Of a DNA stretch of 64,000 nt, positions 25,961-34,011 are shown one piece after another (the stretch's first letter is position 1; the number at the start of each line of letters is the position of its first letter). The notes under the pieces were generated by a model, which did not search any database, was not told the origin of the DNA, and worked only from the letters and a program-made list of their open reading frames with translations. Origin of the DNA: Petrocella sp024636985. Its GTDB lineage: Bacteria > Bacillota > Clostridia > Lachnospirales > Vallitaleaceae. Position numbers and translations under genes: made by a program. The DNA lies in the NCBI GenBank assembly GCA_024636985.1, contig JAGXFY010000022.1, positions 1-64,000 of the forward strand, written 5' to 3'.

Positions 25961-26602
25961 TCACATTTTTTTATTTTGTCCGTAATATCGAATAAATTCT
26001 CCGAGTCTAACACTGGTGGCTGCTTCTCCAACATAAAGCAACTTATCCTCTTTACAGATTTTTTCATAGGTGGGTGGCGATAATAAAATAGTACCATCCC
26101 TTTTTATACCCACAATCGTCGCACCGGTATGTGTCCAAAAATCAAGTTCTTGTATGCTTTTTCCTATGACTTCTGAAGCCATATCAATGCTATATTCATA
26201 AACTGTTATATGTTCACTATGATTAAATCGACTCGTATAATCAATAATGGCATTCATGGTCTCATTCATTTTATCCTCAATAGCATCCCTTTTTTTCATC
26301 AAATCGATGAGTTCATCTTTTAATTCATTAACCGAAGAACGAATTCTATAGCGTTCAATAAACTCTAAGGCCCTGTCTACAGATGCTACATAGATACCAT
26401 TTCCATGCTTCACTTCAACGATATCCATATCGGATAAAAGCCGCATTGCTTTTCTAATCGTCTCAGGTGATACATTATATTCACCTGCAAGCGTCGATCG
26501 ACCACTGATTTTTGCTTGTCTTTTTATGTCTTCACGACTGATTCTAGCAGCAACATCCACAGCTACCTGCATGTAAATCGGTGTAGAATTTCTTTTTGCC
26601 AT
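25961..26602 (-). CDS. GntR-type regulator with RCK_C domain (BusR-like)
   Basis: A 213-residue regulator. It has a GntR winged helix (1-75, with SGRSTLAGEYNVSPETIRKA and HGNGIYVAS), a coiled coil (about 85-130, NELKDELIDLMKKRDAIEDK), and a TrkA-C/RCK_C domain (about 135-205: GKSIQELDFWTHTGATIVGI, LLYVGEAA). The length and domain order match BusR, which represses betaine uptake genes when its RCK_C domain binds c-di-AMP. Here it would then link osmolyte uptake (opuA, 20 kb away) to c-di-AMP. That target is inference. A regulator of potassium transport is the main alternative. The ribosome site GGAAGGTG precedes the ATG. Confidence 0.85.
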   Translation of the reverse strand: MAKRNSTPIYMQVAVDVAARISREDIKRQAKISGRSTLAGEYNVSPETIRKAMRLLSDMDIVEVKHGNGIYVASVDRALEFIERYRIRSSVNELKDELIDLMKKRDAIEDKMNETMNAIIDYTSRFNHSEHITVYEYSIDMASEVIGKSIQELDFWTHTGATIVGIKRDGTILLSPPTYEKICKEDKLLYVGEAATSVRLGEFIRYYGQNKKM

Positions 26603-26743
26603 GGTTCACCTTCCTCGTAATCACTCTTAGGGATGTTTTCCCAATGAAAAGAGACAACTTTATATATTAATAAGATTGTCTCTAGTTTTGTATCATTATA
26701 CCTTAGGTATTAAGTTTTGTCAAATCAATGCTCATCGATTGAG

Positions 26744-28783
26744 TTACACATCTGAAGCAATTCGCTGTTTTAGTTCTAAGTAAGGCATAGGTCTTGCAAA
26801 ATGATACCCTTGCCCAAACTGACACCCCATGTCATGTAGTAATTCGCCTTGAGCTTGATGTTCAATACCTTCAGCCACTGTTACAATGCCCAAAGCTTCT
26901 GTCAAACTTAGCAATTGCTTGACAATAATATAGCCTTTATCTCTATCCAATATATCATCAATATAGGTTTTGTCTATTTTCAAAACATCAAAAGGAAACA
27001 TACTCAAATAGTTTAACGAGGAGTACCTCGTACCAAAGTCATCTAAAGATACGGAAAACCCAATGGATTTTAGTTGTGCCATGACTTCTTTGGCCTTTGT
27101 CATATTTTTTATGATGGAATGTTCTGTAATTTCAAAATAAATCCGTCTGGCATTAATCTTATAAAGATCAACCATTTCTATCAGATAAGGTATAAACTTA
27201 GACGAATTAAAGGTTTGAGTTGATATGTTTATAGAAACTTTTAATTGATCAAAAGTCTCTTTTTCTTCTGATATACAATAAAAAGCCTTTTCAATAACCC
27301 ATCGATCTACTTTTAATATTTGTCCTGTTTGTTCAGCAAACTCGATGAGCTTACCAATGTTCATATCCTTATGGGTTGAATCATTCCATCTTAATAATAC
27401 CTCACATGCATCAAATGTGTGTTCTTTAAGATTATAAATGGGCTGATAATACAATTCAAAAGCATCCTCTAACAAAGCATTGTTGATTTTCTTTTCAAGA
27501 CCAGCTCGAAAGAACACTTCTTCAAGTAAAGCGTTGCTATAAAATTCATAGCGTCCTCTTCCATTAGCCTTTGCCTTATAAAGTGCAATTTCAAGCTGCT
27601 TTAGTACTTCTGATACATTTTTTGGGGCTAATAAGCTGGTAACGACACCGATACTCAAAGTCATCTGATATTCCACATCCATCAGATTCCATTTACGATT
27701 TGACAAATTCAAAACATATTCCAGCATCTTTTGAATCCTGGCTTGATCGACGGTCTCTTGAATAATCAGAAATCCATCACCTTGCCATCGATATGCGTGG
27801 GATAGTTCCAAAAACATAAGGGCTTTAGATAAAGCGACTAAAAAAAGGTCACCATAATCGTGGCCATGAATATCATTTAAGTCTTTGAAATAGTCAATAT
27901 TTATATAATAGGCAGTAAAAGCTTTTTGCGCTTCTATTAAATCTTCAATTCTCGTATCAAAAACCACACGGTTATCTAATCCTGTAACAGGATCTTTTGT
28001 GGCCATTTCAATAAGTTTTTGTTGTTGGTGGTGTTCGTCAGTCACGTCGATGCCAAAAGATACAACAAGTGGTGTTTCATTCTCTGTTTCCATCAGGACA
28101 TCATTCCAAATCATATCTTTTACTGTTCCGTCTTTAGCTCTAACCTTTGTCTCATAATTGATGAGTTGCTTTGTTTCATTCAACCGGTCTATAAAAGTAG
28201 TCAAATCAAAATCATCTTTGCTCGTTTTGGTATATTCTATCCAATTTTTCCCTACAAAGGTCTCATCATACCCCAAGACTTCATTATAATGTCTATTAAG
28301 ATCCACCACTTCACCACTGGTTTTCCAGATCATAATGGCCGCGTTACTGTTATTATATAACAAATCAAAATATTTCTTCTGCTTATGCAGTTCACGATTT
28401 ATTTTATCCAGACTTTTGACTTTTTCTACCAATTCATCATCTATAGCTATAAGCTCTTCTGAGGTTGCTACCAGCTCTTCATTCGTCAATTGTATTTTTT
28501 GATTCAGTTGAAAAACCTTATTATTGTTAAGGCTTGCAAAATAATAGAATAATACGCTGGTCATAGCTACATAAAACCAACCTTTATAAAGCTGCATCTC
28601 TTGATACACCTCATGATCTTGAACCAACATACCAAGAATACTATCTGAAAAAAGAATCCATAATACACCAATTATTGTATATACAAGCGTGATTTTCCAA
28701 GGGTTATATTCATTTTTTGATAAATAGGTCGTATCCTGATGATTCTTTAACCTTTCAAGTACATGTTCCAGTTTAATATCCAA
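26744..28783 (-). CDS. PAS-GGDEF-EAL c-di-GMP phosphodiesterase
   Basis: A 679-residue protein. Two membrane helices (about 28-48 and 65-83) are followed by a coiled coil (TNEELVATSEELIAIDDELV), a PAS domain (about 135-255), a GGDEF domain with the lost motif QGDGF, and an EAL domain. Catalytic EAL residues are present: CEVLLRW (EVL for EAL), KVSINIS, YFEITEHS, SLDDFGTRYSSL, LKIDKTY, VAEGIEH and QGYHFARP. A phosphodiesterase is predicted, with the GGDEF domain perhaps binding GTP as an activator. The start is TTG at 28783, 5 bases after GAGGTG. Confidence 0.9.
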   Translation of the reverse strand: MDIKLEHVLERLKNHQDTTYLSKNEYNPWKITLVYTIIGVLWILFSDSILGMLVQDHEVYQEMQLYKGWFYVAMTSVLFYYFASLNNNKVFQLNQKIQLTNEELVATSEELIAIDDELVEKVKSLDKINRELHKQKKYFDLLYNNSNAAIMIWKTSGEVVDLNRHYNEVLGYDETFVGKNWIEYTKTSKDDFDLTTFIDRLNETKQLINYETKVRAKDGTVKDMIWNDVLMETENETPLVVSFGIDVTDEHHQQQKLIEMATKDPVTGLDNRVVFDTRIEDLIEAQKAFTAYYINIDYFKDLNDIHGHDYGDLFLVALSKALMFLELSHAYRWQGDGFLIIQETVDQARIQKMLEYVLNLSNRKWNLMDVEYQMTLSIGVVTSLLAPKNVSEVLKQLEIALYKAKANGRGRYEFYSNALLEEVFFRAGLEKKINNALLEDAFELYYQPIYNLKEHTFDACEVLLRWNDSTHKDMNIGKLIEFAEQTGQILKVDRWVIEKAFYCISEEKETFDQLKVSINISTQTFNSSKFIPYLIEMVDLYKINARRIYFEITEHSIIKNMTKAKEVMAQLKSIGFSVSLDDFGTRYSSLNYLSMFPFDVLKIDKTYIDDILDRDKGYIIVKQLLSLTEALGIVTVAEGIEHQAQGELLHDMGCQFGQGYHFARPMPYLELKQRIASDV

Positions 28784-28909
28784 TTGTGCACCTCATATGA
28801 TTTTGTCGTCTTTGTATAATCACAGTGACATTCAGTATACCTGAAATCAACTTATATTGTCTACATCTGATTGGCTTTATCTAATATCTAATATATATGC
28901 ATTATCCGT

Positions 28910-30157
28910 TTACAACGTTAAGTCTTTTAAAAGATAAACATCGACAAAGGCTCCTTTTTCAAATTTTTCTTTTTCAAAAGGTATTTTGATATAGCCACTG
29001 GCTTTAGCAAGTAATGTCATCATACCTGATTTACCATATAAAGGAAGGGCCTCCCATATATCAGCTTTCCGACTTAATCGGACCATTTGATAGGTTTCTC
29101 TACCTTGTGCAGCATAAACATCACCTGTCAACATAGCTTTAATATGAACCACTTCTTGATGGCTCTTTTGTATGGTCAGAAAATACCTTTTAACAAATAA
29201 GCTAAATGTAACCAATGCTGAGGCAGGATGACCCGGAAGCCCTACGACAAGTTTACCTTCAACTTGTCCAAAAATCGTTGGTCGACCTGGTTTTATAGCT
29301 ATACCATGGACCCAAATTTGACTGTTATCAAACGACTCTATTACCTGTCGTGTATAATCCTTCTTGCCTACTGAACTACCACCGGATACTAATATAATGT
29401 CACTTAGTACCAGTGTTTCTTCAAGGGCACTTCTTATTTTTCCAAAATCATCCTTAACAATCTTACGTTTATTAACTTCTCCACCCAACTGTTTAATCAA
29501 ACCACCTAGGGCATAACTGTTAATTTCTCTAATTTGTCCAAATGATTGCTCTTCATCAATGCCAATAATCTCATCTCCTGTAGAAATAATTGAAAAAACT
29601 GGTTTTTTATAGACTTCTATTTGTCCGACGCCCATCGAAGCAAAAAGCCCCAGATCATAGGCCGTTATTCTCTTCCCAGCCTTAATATAGACTTCACCTA
29701 AGGATAAATCATCACCTGTATAGCTGATATTTTCCCCTTCTTGTAAAGGTTTCTTTATAAGTATGGTTTCTTCATCTAACTGCTTGGTATACTCTATCAT
29801 AACCATGCCTTCAGTTTTTTCCGGCAACATGCCTCCGGTAGGTACATAGACAGTCTGTCCTTCTTTCAATACATCTGTTACAACTTCCCCCATAATGACT
29901 TCATGAACCAACTTAAGTGGCTTAGGTGAAGTCTCAGACGCATCTGCAACGTCTTGGATCATAACCGCATAACCATCAACCGTTGAACGATTAAATTGCG
30001 GTAGATTAACAGGTGCCCTATAATTCATGGCAACAATACGATCGATGGCGTCTACAAGAGATACTACTTCTGTATCCATTTTATAATCAATTGCCAGTTT
30101 TGTTATGATTTGAAGTGCTTCCTTCACAGATATTGCATTAAAAAAATCCATAGACAT
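28910..30157 (-). CDS. moeA: Molybdopterin molybdotransferase MoeA
   Basis: A 415-residue enzyme that inserts molybdate into adenylated molybdopterin, completing the molybdenum cofactor in the cytoplasm. Family marks are FNRSTVDGYAVM, PTGGMLPEKTEGMVMIEYT, FSIISTGDEI, LVSGGSSVGKKDYT, IKPGRPTIFGQ and GLPGHPASA. The C-terminal beta domain is complete (KEKFEKGAFVDVYLL). The ATG is 5 bases after GGAG. A second in-frame ATG two codons on is possible. It lies 12 bases after mogA on the same strand, so the two form a cofactor-completion operon. The genes for molybdopterin synthesis itself (moaA-E) are elsewhere. Confidence 0.95.
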   Translation of the reverse strand: MSMDFFNAISVKEALQIITKLAIDYKMDTEVVSLVDAIDRIVAMNYRAPVNLPQFNRSTVDGYAVMIQDVADASETSPKPLKLVHEVIMGEVVTDVLKEGQTVYVPTGGMLPEKTEGMVMIEYTKQLDEETILIKKPLQEGENISYTGDDLSLGEVYIKAGKRITAYDLGLFASMGVGQIEVYKKPVFSIISTGDEIIGIDEEQSFGQIREINSYALGGLIKQLGGEVNKRKIVKDDFGKIRSALEETLVLSDIILVSGGSSVGKKDYTRQVIESFDNSQIWVHGIAIKPGRPTIFGQVEGKLVVGLPGHPASALVTFSLFVKRYFLTIQKSHQEVVHIKAMLTGDVYAAQGRETYQMVRLSRKADIWEALPLYGKSGMMTLLAKASGYIKIPFEKEKFEKGAFVDVYLLKDLTL

Positions 30158-30169
30158 CTCATCTCCATT

Positions 30170-30667
30170 TTATTTTGGAAGTTCACCACACTCGGATGTA
30201 TCGCCAACTAGTATTTGTAACCCATGAAGCAAAGGCTCCAGGATAAATGTTAAAGATTCTTTGACTGCTTTCGGGCTTCCAGGAAGATTGACAATAAGTG
30301 TATTACCTCGAATACCTGAAACACCTCTAGAAAGCATCGCTTTTGGTGTTATATTCAAGCTGTTGTGTCGAATGGCTTCTGCAATACCCGGTGCATCTTT
30401 CTGAATAATATTCATTGTAGCTTCCGGTGTCACATCTCTTTGACTAAAACCCGTTCCACCTGTTGTTAATATCAAGTTTATTTTTAACTCATCTGCCATG
30501 TAAACCATCTCATTGGATAATCCAATAGCATCATCCGGTAACATGATATATTTAAGTACCTTATAACCTGCTTCAGTCATAATTTCTTCTATGAGTTTCC
30601 CACTAAGATCTACCCGCTCACCTTTGGCGCCTTTGTCACTTGCTGTTATAATACCTACTGTATACAT
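30170..30667 (-). CDS. mogA: Molybdopterin adenylyltransferase MogA/MoaB
   Basis: A 165-residue protein of the MogA/MoaB family, which adenylates molybdopterin so that MoeA can load metal. Visible motifs are GIITASDKGAKGERVDLSG, the nucleotide-binding LILTTGGTGFSQRDVTPEAT, and NLPGSPKAVKESL. The length is normal. GGGGG precedes the ATG by 7 bases. It is the first gene of the pair with moeA. Family naming between MogA and MoaB is not certain from sequence alone. The upstream gap (30668-31055) holds two repeat elements. Confidence 0.92.
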   Translation of the reverse strand: MYTVGIITASDKGAKGERVDLSGKLIEEIMTEAGYKVLKYIMLPDDAIGLSNEMVYMADELKINLILTTGGTGFSQRDVTPEATMNIIQKDAPGIAEAIRHNSLNITPKAMLSRGVSGIRGNTLIVNLPGSPKAVKESLTFILEPLLHGLQILVGDTSECGELPK

Positions 30668-30705
30668 GCGATACCCCCTAGTCTTATACTAAATAACTCA
30701 AAATA

Positions 30706-30765
30706 GATTAAGACCTCAAAACTAAAATTTTCTAAGTTCAATGCTATCCTTTTGACGTCATAACC
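30706..30765. repeat. Short diverged copy of the MITE-like family
   Basis: The left part, GATTAAGACCTCAAAACTAA, and the following CTAAGTTCA match the consensus end GGTTAAGGTGTCAAAACTAA and its sub-terminal CTAAGTTCA. The right end, read in reverse complement as GGTTATGACGTCAAAAGGAT, is the inverted repeat. No clear target duplication is seen. It lies upstream of mogA. Confidence 0.6.
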
Positions 30766-30842
30766 ATTTTCATCTACTACTCATTATTTTACGCTAGACA
30801 CAATCATATTACAAGGTATATACGCATTTTATTCTGAGATAA

Positions 30843-30935
30843 GAACAAAGAGGCTACGCCTCGCTTTGCAAAGCAAATTGTTCCGTCAGGAAAGATTTCC
30901 TTGATAGTTTACATAGCATGGACTTTCCTAGACAT
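30843..30935. repeat. Junction-plus-hairpin repeat, copy C (short form)
   Basis: Module 1 is nearly identical to copy B2: GAACAA/TTGTTC, GAGGC-TAC-GCCTC, GCTTTGCAAAGC. Module 2 has AGGAAAG and CTTTCCT arms but lacks the TTAATGCG/CGCATTAA inner stem, having CTTGATAGTTTACATAGCA instead, as in copy D. It lies between the divergent mogA and AraC-type genes. The remaining bases of 30668-31055 hold no gene; a possible -10 TATACT for the AraC gene is at 31019-31024. Confidence 0.85.
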
Positions 30936-31055
30936 TAAAAAAAATGCCATACCATTTGGATATGACACCGAGTTGCAATAAATTTGTGTTATCTCTTTAT
31001 TCTTAATACAGGATAAGCTATACTAAAAAAAACCACTTATGTTAGGAGGCTGATT

Positions 31056-31886
31056 GTGCAAACTACCTATTTTCCTATACAAGACTTGACGTCCCACTCA
31101 TTACCCATCTATCTATCCAGCATTGGGTATGATTACATGGAAGGCCATATGCATCGACCTGAAGGTTATGGTCGCTATCAATGGGTCCATACCACCACCG
31201 GGGAAGGTGAACTCTCCTTGCATGGAAGATTATATAGCTTACCCGTCGGACATGGCATGTTCCTATATCCGAATGTACCACATACTTATTATCCTAAAAC
31301 TCATCTATGGACTACAGAATGGTTAAGCTTTGATGGCAAAGACATTGCCCAACTTGTAGATGCCATTGGGTTTCATTCAAGTGGGGTTTATCAATTGGAT
31401 CATCTTGATCAATTTAAAACATATCTAAGAGAAGGATATCGATTGGCCACTTCCACAAACCAATATAGTACTCTTGACATGTCCTCTTTCCTTTACAATT
31501 TTCTCATTGAACTCATAAAAAATGTAAAGCCCCTACACAAGACCTCTAGGTCCAATCAATATGACAAATTGCAACCTGTACTTCTATATCTTGATGCTCA
31601 TTATGCGCAACCCCTGCTACTTGAAACTATGGCGGAGCTTATTCATGTAAGTCCTCAATATCTTTGTACTTTATTTAAAAAGGTTTTTAATACAAGGCCA
31701 TCTGCCTATCTGAACCACCTTAGGATTAATAAAGCCAAAGAGATGATGCTTACGCAACCTCACAAAAGTATTGCCCAGATTGCAAAGGAAGTCGGGGTTG
31801 AAAGTCCAAGCTATTTCAGTGCTCTGTTCAAAAAGCATGAGCATAAAACGCCTAATGAATTTATATTATTACACAGGCCACTGTAA
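31056..31886 (+). CDS. AraC-family regulator with cupin domain
   Basis: A 276-residue regulator. The N-terminal cupin-like sensor (about 15-110: HMHRPEGYGRYQWVHTTTGE, LPVGHGMFLYPNVPHTYYP) probably binds a sugar or other small ligand. The C-terminal AraC domain has two helix-turn-helices: ETMAELIHVSPQYLCTLFKK and SIAQIAKEVGVESPSYFSAL, closing with FKKHEHKTPNEF. The start is GTG, placed 7 bases after AGGAGG. It ends 33 bases before the convergent lepB. No sugar-utilisation genes are next to it, so its target cannot be named. Confidence 0.9.
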   Translation: MQTTYFPIQDLTSHSLPIYLSSIGYDYMEGHMHRPEGYGRYQWVHTTTGEGELSLHGRLYSLPVGHGMFLYPNVPHTYYPKTHLWTTEWLSFDGKDIAQLVDAIGFHSSGVYQLDHLDQFKTYLREGYRLATSTNQYSTLDMSSFLYNFLIELIKNVKPLHKTSRSNQYDKLQPVLLYLDAHYAQPLLLETMAELIHVSPQYLCTLFKKVFNTRPSAYLNHLRINKAKEMMLTQPHKSIAQIAKEVGVESPSYFSALFKKHEHKTPNEFILLHRPL

Positions 31887-31919
31887 ATTAAGGCATTTAC
31901 CTCATATCATAAAGCTGGA

Positions 31920-32513
31920 TTATATGCTGCCGATTTTATTTAGGGGTGCAATTCTAAAAAGGGCTTTTCCTTCAATCTGGCGCAAAGAAACCAAACCAAA
32001 ATGTCTACTGTCCCGGCTAACGTCCCTGTTGTCACCTAGAAGGAAGTAATTATCCTCCGGTAAGGTAATCGGATACTGAATGATGCTTGGGAAAGTTAAA
32101 TCTTTAGTATAAGTCTCTTCAATTTGATCACCATTCACATAGACATAACCATCCTTAATATCAATACTATCTCCCGGCATACCAATCACGCGCTTGACCA
32201 AGCGCATCCTCTTTGACTGACCAGTAAATTTTGCAATCATATCTTCATATAGTACTCTAATTTTCATCAAATAGTCGTCTGTTACATACTCATCTTCTAC
32301 AAATACCACGATATCGCCATGTTTTGGTGCTTGAAAAATCACACTTAATTTTTCAATAACCAGGACATCGTTCTCCATCAATGTTGTTTCCATTGAACTT
32401 TGTTTGACCGTTGAAAATGTAAAGACCAATGTGTTAAGTAATGTGGTGATTACAAGAACAATTAAAAGCAGTTTTAAATACTCTAAAATCTCTATTATTA
32501 TCTTATTTTTCAT
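31920..32513 (-). CDS. lepB: Signal peptidase I
   Basis: A 197-residue membrane serine protease that cleaves signal peptides of exported proteins. It has an N-terminal membrane anchor (about 8-32), the box with the catalytic Ser (QSSMETTL), box D with the catalytic Lys (KRVIGMPGD) and box E (LLGDNRDVSRDSRHFG). The serine box is a looser match than the usual SGSMxPTL. It lies 20 bases after queA on the same strand, with GGGAAGGGA in the gap, so the two are likely co-transcribed. Bacteria of this group often carry several such genes. Confidence 0.92.
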   Translation of the reverse strand: MKNKIIIEILEYLKLLLIVLVITTLLNTLVFTFSTVKQSSMETTLMENDVLVIEKLSVIFQAPKHGDIVVFVEDEYVTDDYLMKIRVLYEDMIAKFTGQSKRMRLVKRVIGMPGDSIDIKDGYVYVNGDQIEETYTKDLTFPSIIQYPITLPEDNYFLLGDNRDVSRDSRHFGLVSLRQIEGKALFRIAPLNKIGSI

Positions 32514-32533
32514 TTCATTAATATTCCCTTCCC

Positions 32534-33559
32534 TTACTTAATCAGCATCGCATCCCCAAAACTAAAAAATCGATAAGATGATTCTATAGCAGCCTCATAT
32601 GCCTCTAAAATAAAGTCACGTCCGGCTAAAGCACTCACAAGCATGATCAATGTTGACTCCGGTAAATGAAAATTGGTTATTAAAGCATCAACAATCTTAA
32701 ATGAATATCCAGGATAGATAAATATATCTGTCCAACCACTGCTTTTCTTTATAAAACCATCCTCATCCGCAACAGATTCCAAGGTTCTGGAACTTGTTGT
32801 ACCAACCGCTATAATTCTTCCGCCTTTTTTCTTGGCTGCATTAATTTTCTCTGCTTCTTCTTCTTCAATAAAATAATACTCCGAATGCATGTCATGTTCC
32901 AGTACATTCTCTACTTTTACAGGTCTAAATGTCCCTAGACCAACATGTAGGGTAATATATGCTATGGCTACACCTTTTTCAGTTATTTTCTTCATTAGAT
33001 CATGGGTGAAATGTAACCCTGCAGTAGGTGCAGCGGCTGAACCGGTATGCTTAGAGTAGACGGTTTGATACCTTTCTTTGTCTTCTAATTGCTTCGTAAT
33101 ATATGGTGGAAGTGGCATTTGCCCCAGTTGATCTAGAACTTCCTCAAAAATACCTTCATATTCCAAAGCGACCAATCTATTACCGCCGTCCATAATCTCA
33201 AGTACTTCAGCTTTAATCATACCGTTGCCAAACTCAATGATATCGCCAACCTTAGCTTTTTTACCCGGTTTTACCATGACTTCCCATTGATTCTGCTGTT
33301 TTCTACTTAGAAGTAAAAACTCAACTTTGCCATGGGTCTCCGGTTTTTCTCCAATAAGTCTTGCAGGCATTACCCTTGTATTATTAAGTACCAAACAATC
33401 TCCCGGATGAAGCTCATCTAGGAGATCTGTGAATTTTTTATGTTCGATAGAACGATCACTACGGTTTAGTACCATTAATCTTGAGTCAGACCGATCTTCT
33501 AATGGTTCTTGAGCGATTAATTCTTGTGGTAATTTAAATGTAAAATCACTTAACTTCAT
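32534..33559 (-). CDS. queA: S-adenosylmethionine:tRNA ribosyltransferase-isomerase
   Basis: A 341-residue enzyme of queuosine synthesis. It transfers and isomerises the ribosyl part of S-adenosylmethionine onto preQ1 in tRNA to give epoxyqueuosine. It is the full family length. Marks are FKLPQELIAQEPLEDRSDSR at the N-terminus, NNTRVMPARL, SAAAPTAGLHFT, and TNFHLPESTLIMLVSA near the end. AAGGAGT precedes the ATG. It has its own sigma-A promoter (33606-33634) and leads the queA-lepB unit. Other queuosine genes (tgt, yajC) that often follow queA are absent here. Confidence 0.96.
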   Translation of the reverse strand: MKLSDFTFKLPQELIAQEPLEDRSDSRLMVLNRSDRSIEHKKFTDLLDELHPGDCLVLNNTRVMPARLIGEKPETHGKVEFLLLSRKQQNQWEVMVKPGKKAKVGDIIEFGNGMIKAEVLEIMDGGNRLVALEYEGIFEEVLDQLGQMPLPPYITKQLEDKERYQTVYSKHTGSAAAPTAGLHFTHDLMKKITEKGVAIAYITLHVGLGTFRPVKVENVLEHDMHSEYYFIEEEEAEKINAAKKKGGRIIAVGTTSSRTLESVADEDGFIKKSSGWTDIFIYPGYSFKIVDALITNFHLPESTLIMLVSALAGRDFILEAYEAAIESSYRFFSFGDAMLIK

Positions 33560-33605
33560 CGTATACTCCTTAATATTTCACTGCATCATTTTTACACTGC
33601 CTCTC

Positions 33606-33634
33606 ATTATATAAAAAAAGACTTAAGGCGTCAA
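33606..33634 (-). promoter_or_regulatory. Promoter of queA-lepB
   Basis: On the minus strand, TTGACG (33629-33634) and TATAAT (33606-33611) with a 17-base spacer. Confidence 0.8.
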
Positions 33635-33748
33635 CTGAATTAGATTATCCTCTCTAGTTACAAAAGCAGCCTGATTGTTTTATAATTATATCAAAAATTT
33701 CAGCTTCTTCATTGTTCCAAACTGAGTTTATCACGTCTTTTACCCCAT

Positions 33749-33894
33749 CTATATTAAAAAAGCTAAATTTTATAGATTTTTAATATAGAAATAATGAGAA
33801 TACCCTTACATTATATCTAAGTTTGTAGTAAAATATCAATATATACTTATTACTCAACTTCCCACTTCTAGTATTCCTATTGGCAGAGTTGAGT
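33749..33894 (+). promoter_or_regulatory. Promoter and inverted repeats upstream of the AraC-type gene at 34012
   Basis: In the roughly 450-base gap 33560-34011 no gene is seen. It holds an inverted repeat CTATATTAAAAA/TTTTTAATATAG (33749-33788), then a promoter with TTACAT (33806-33811) and TAAAAT (33829-33834) 17 bases apart, then a second inverted repeat ACTCAACT/AGTTGAGT (33852-33894) that would lie in the transcribed leader. The first repeat could be an operator and the second a leader hairpin. The rest (33895-33990) shows nothing clear. Confidence 0.5.
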
Positions 33895-34011
33895 TATTCG
33901 TGACCGTAAGGTTATTATTGCTGTTTACTTCATCTAACTACAATTAGAAATCTAGTCAAGGTTAGCATTTCATGTATTTTCAGATTTTCATAGAAACGGA
34001 GTTGATCATGA

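Noticed and set aside
31920..32513. Signal peptidase without a canonical SGSMxPTL box
   Set aside because: QSSMETTL still has the Ser-Met pair and the other boxes are intact, so the enzyme is judged active.
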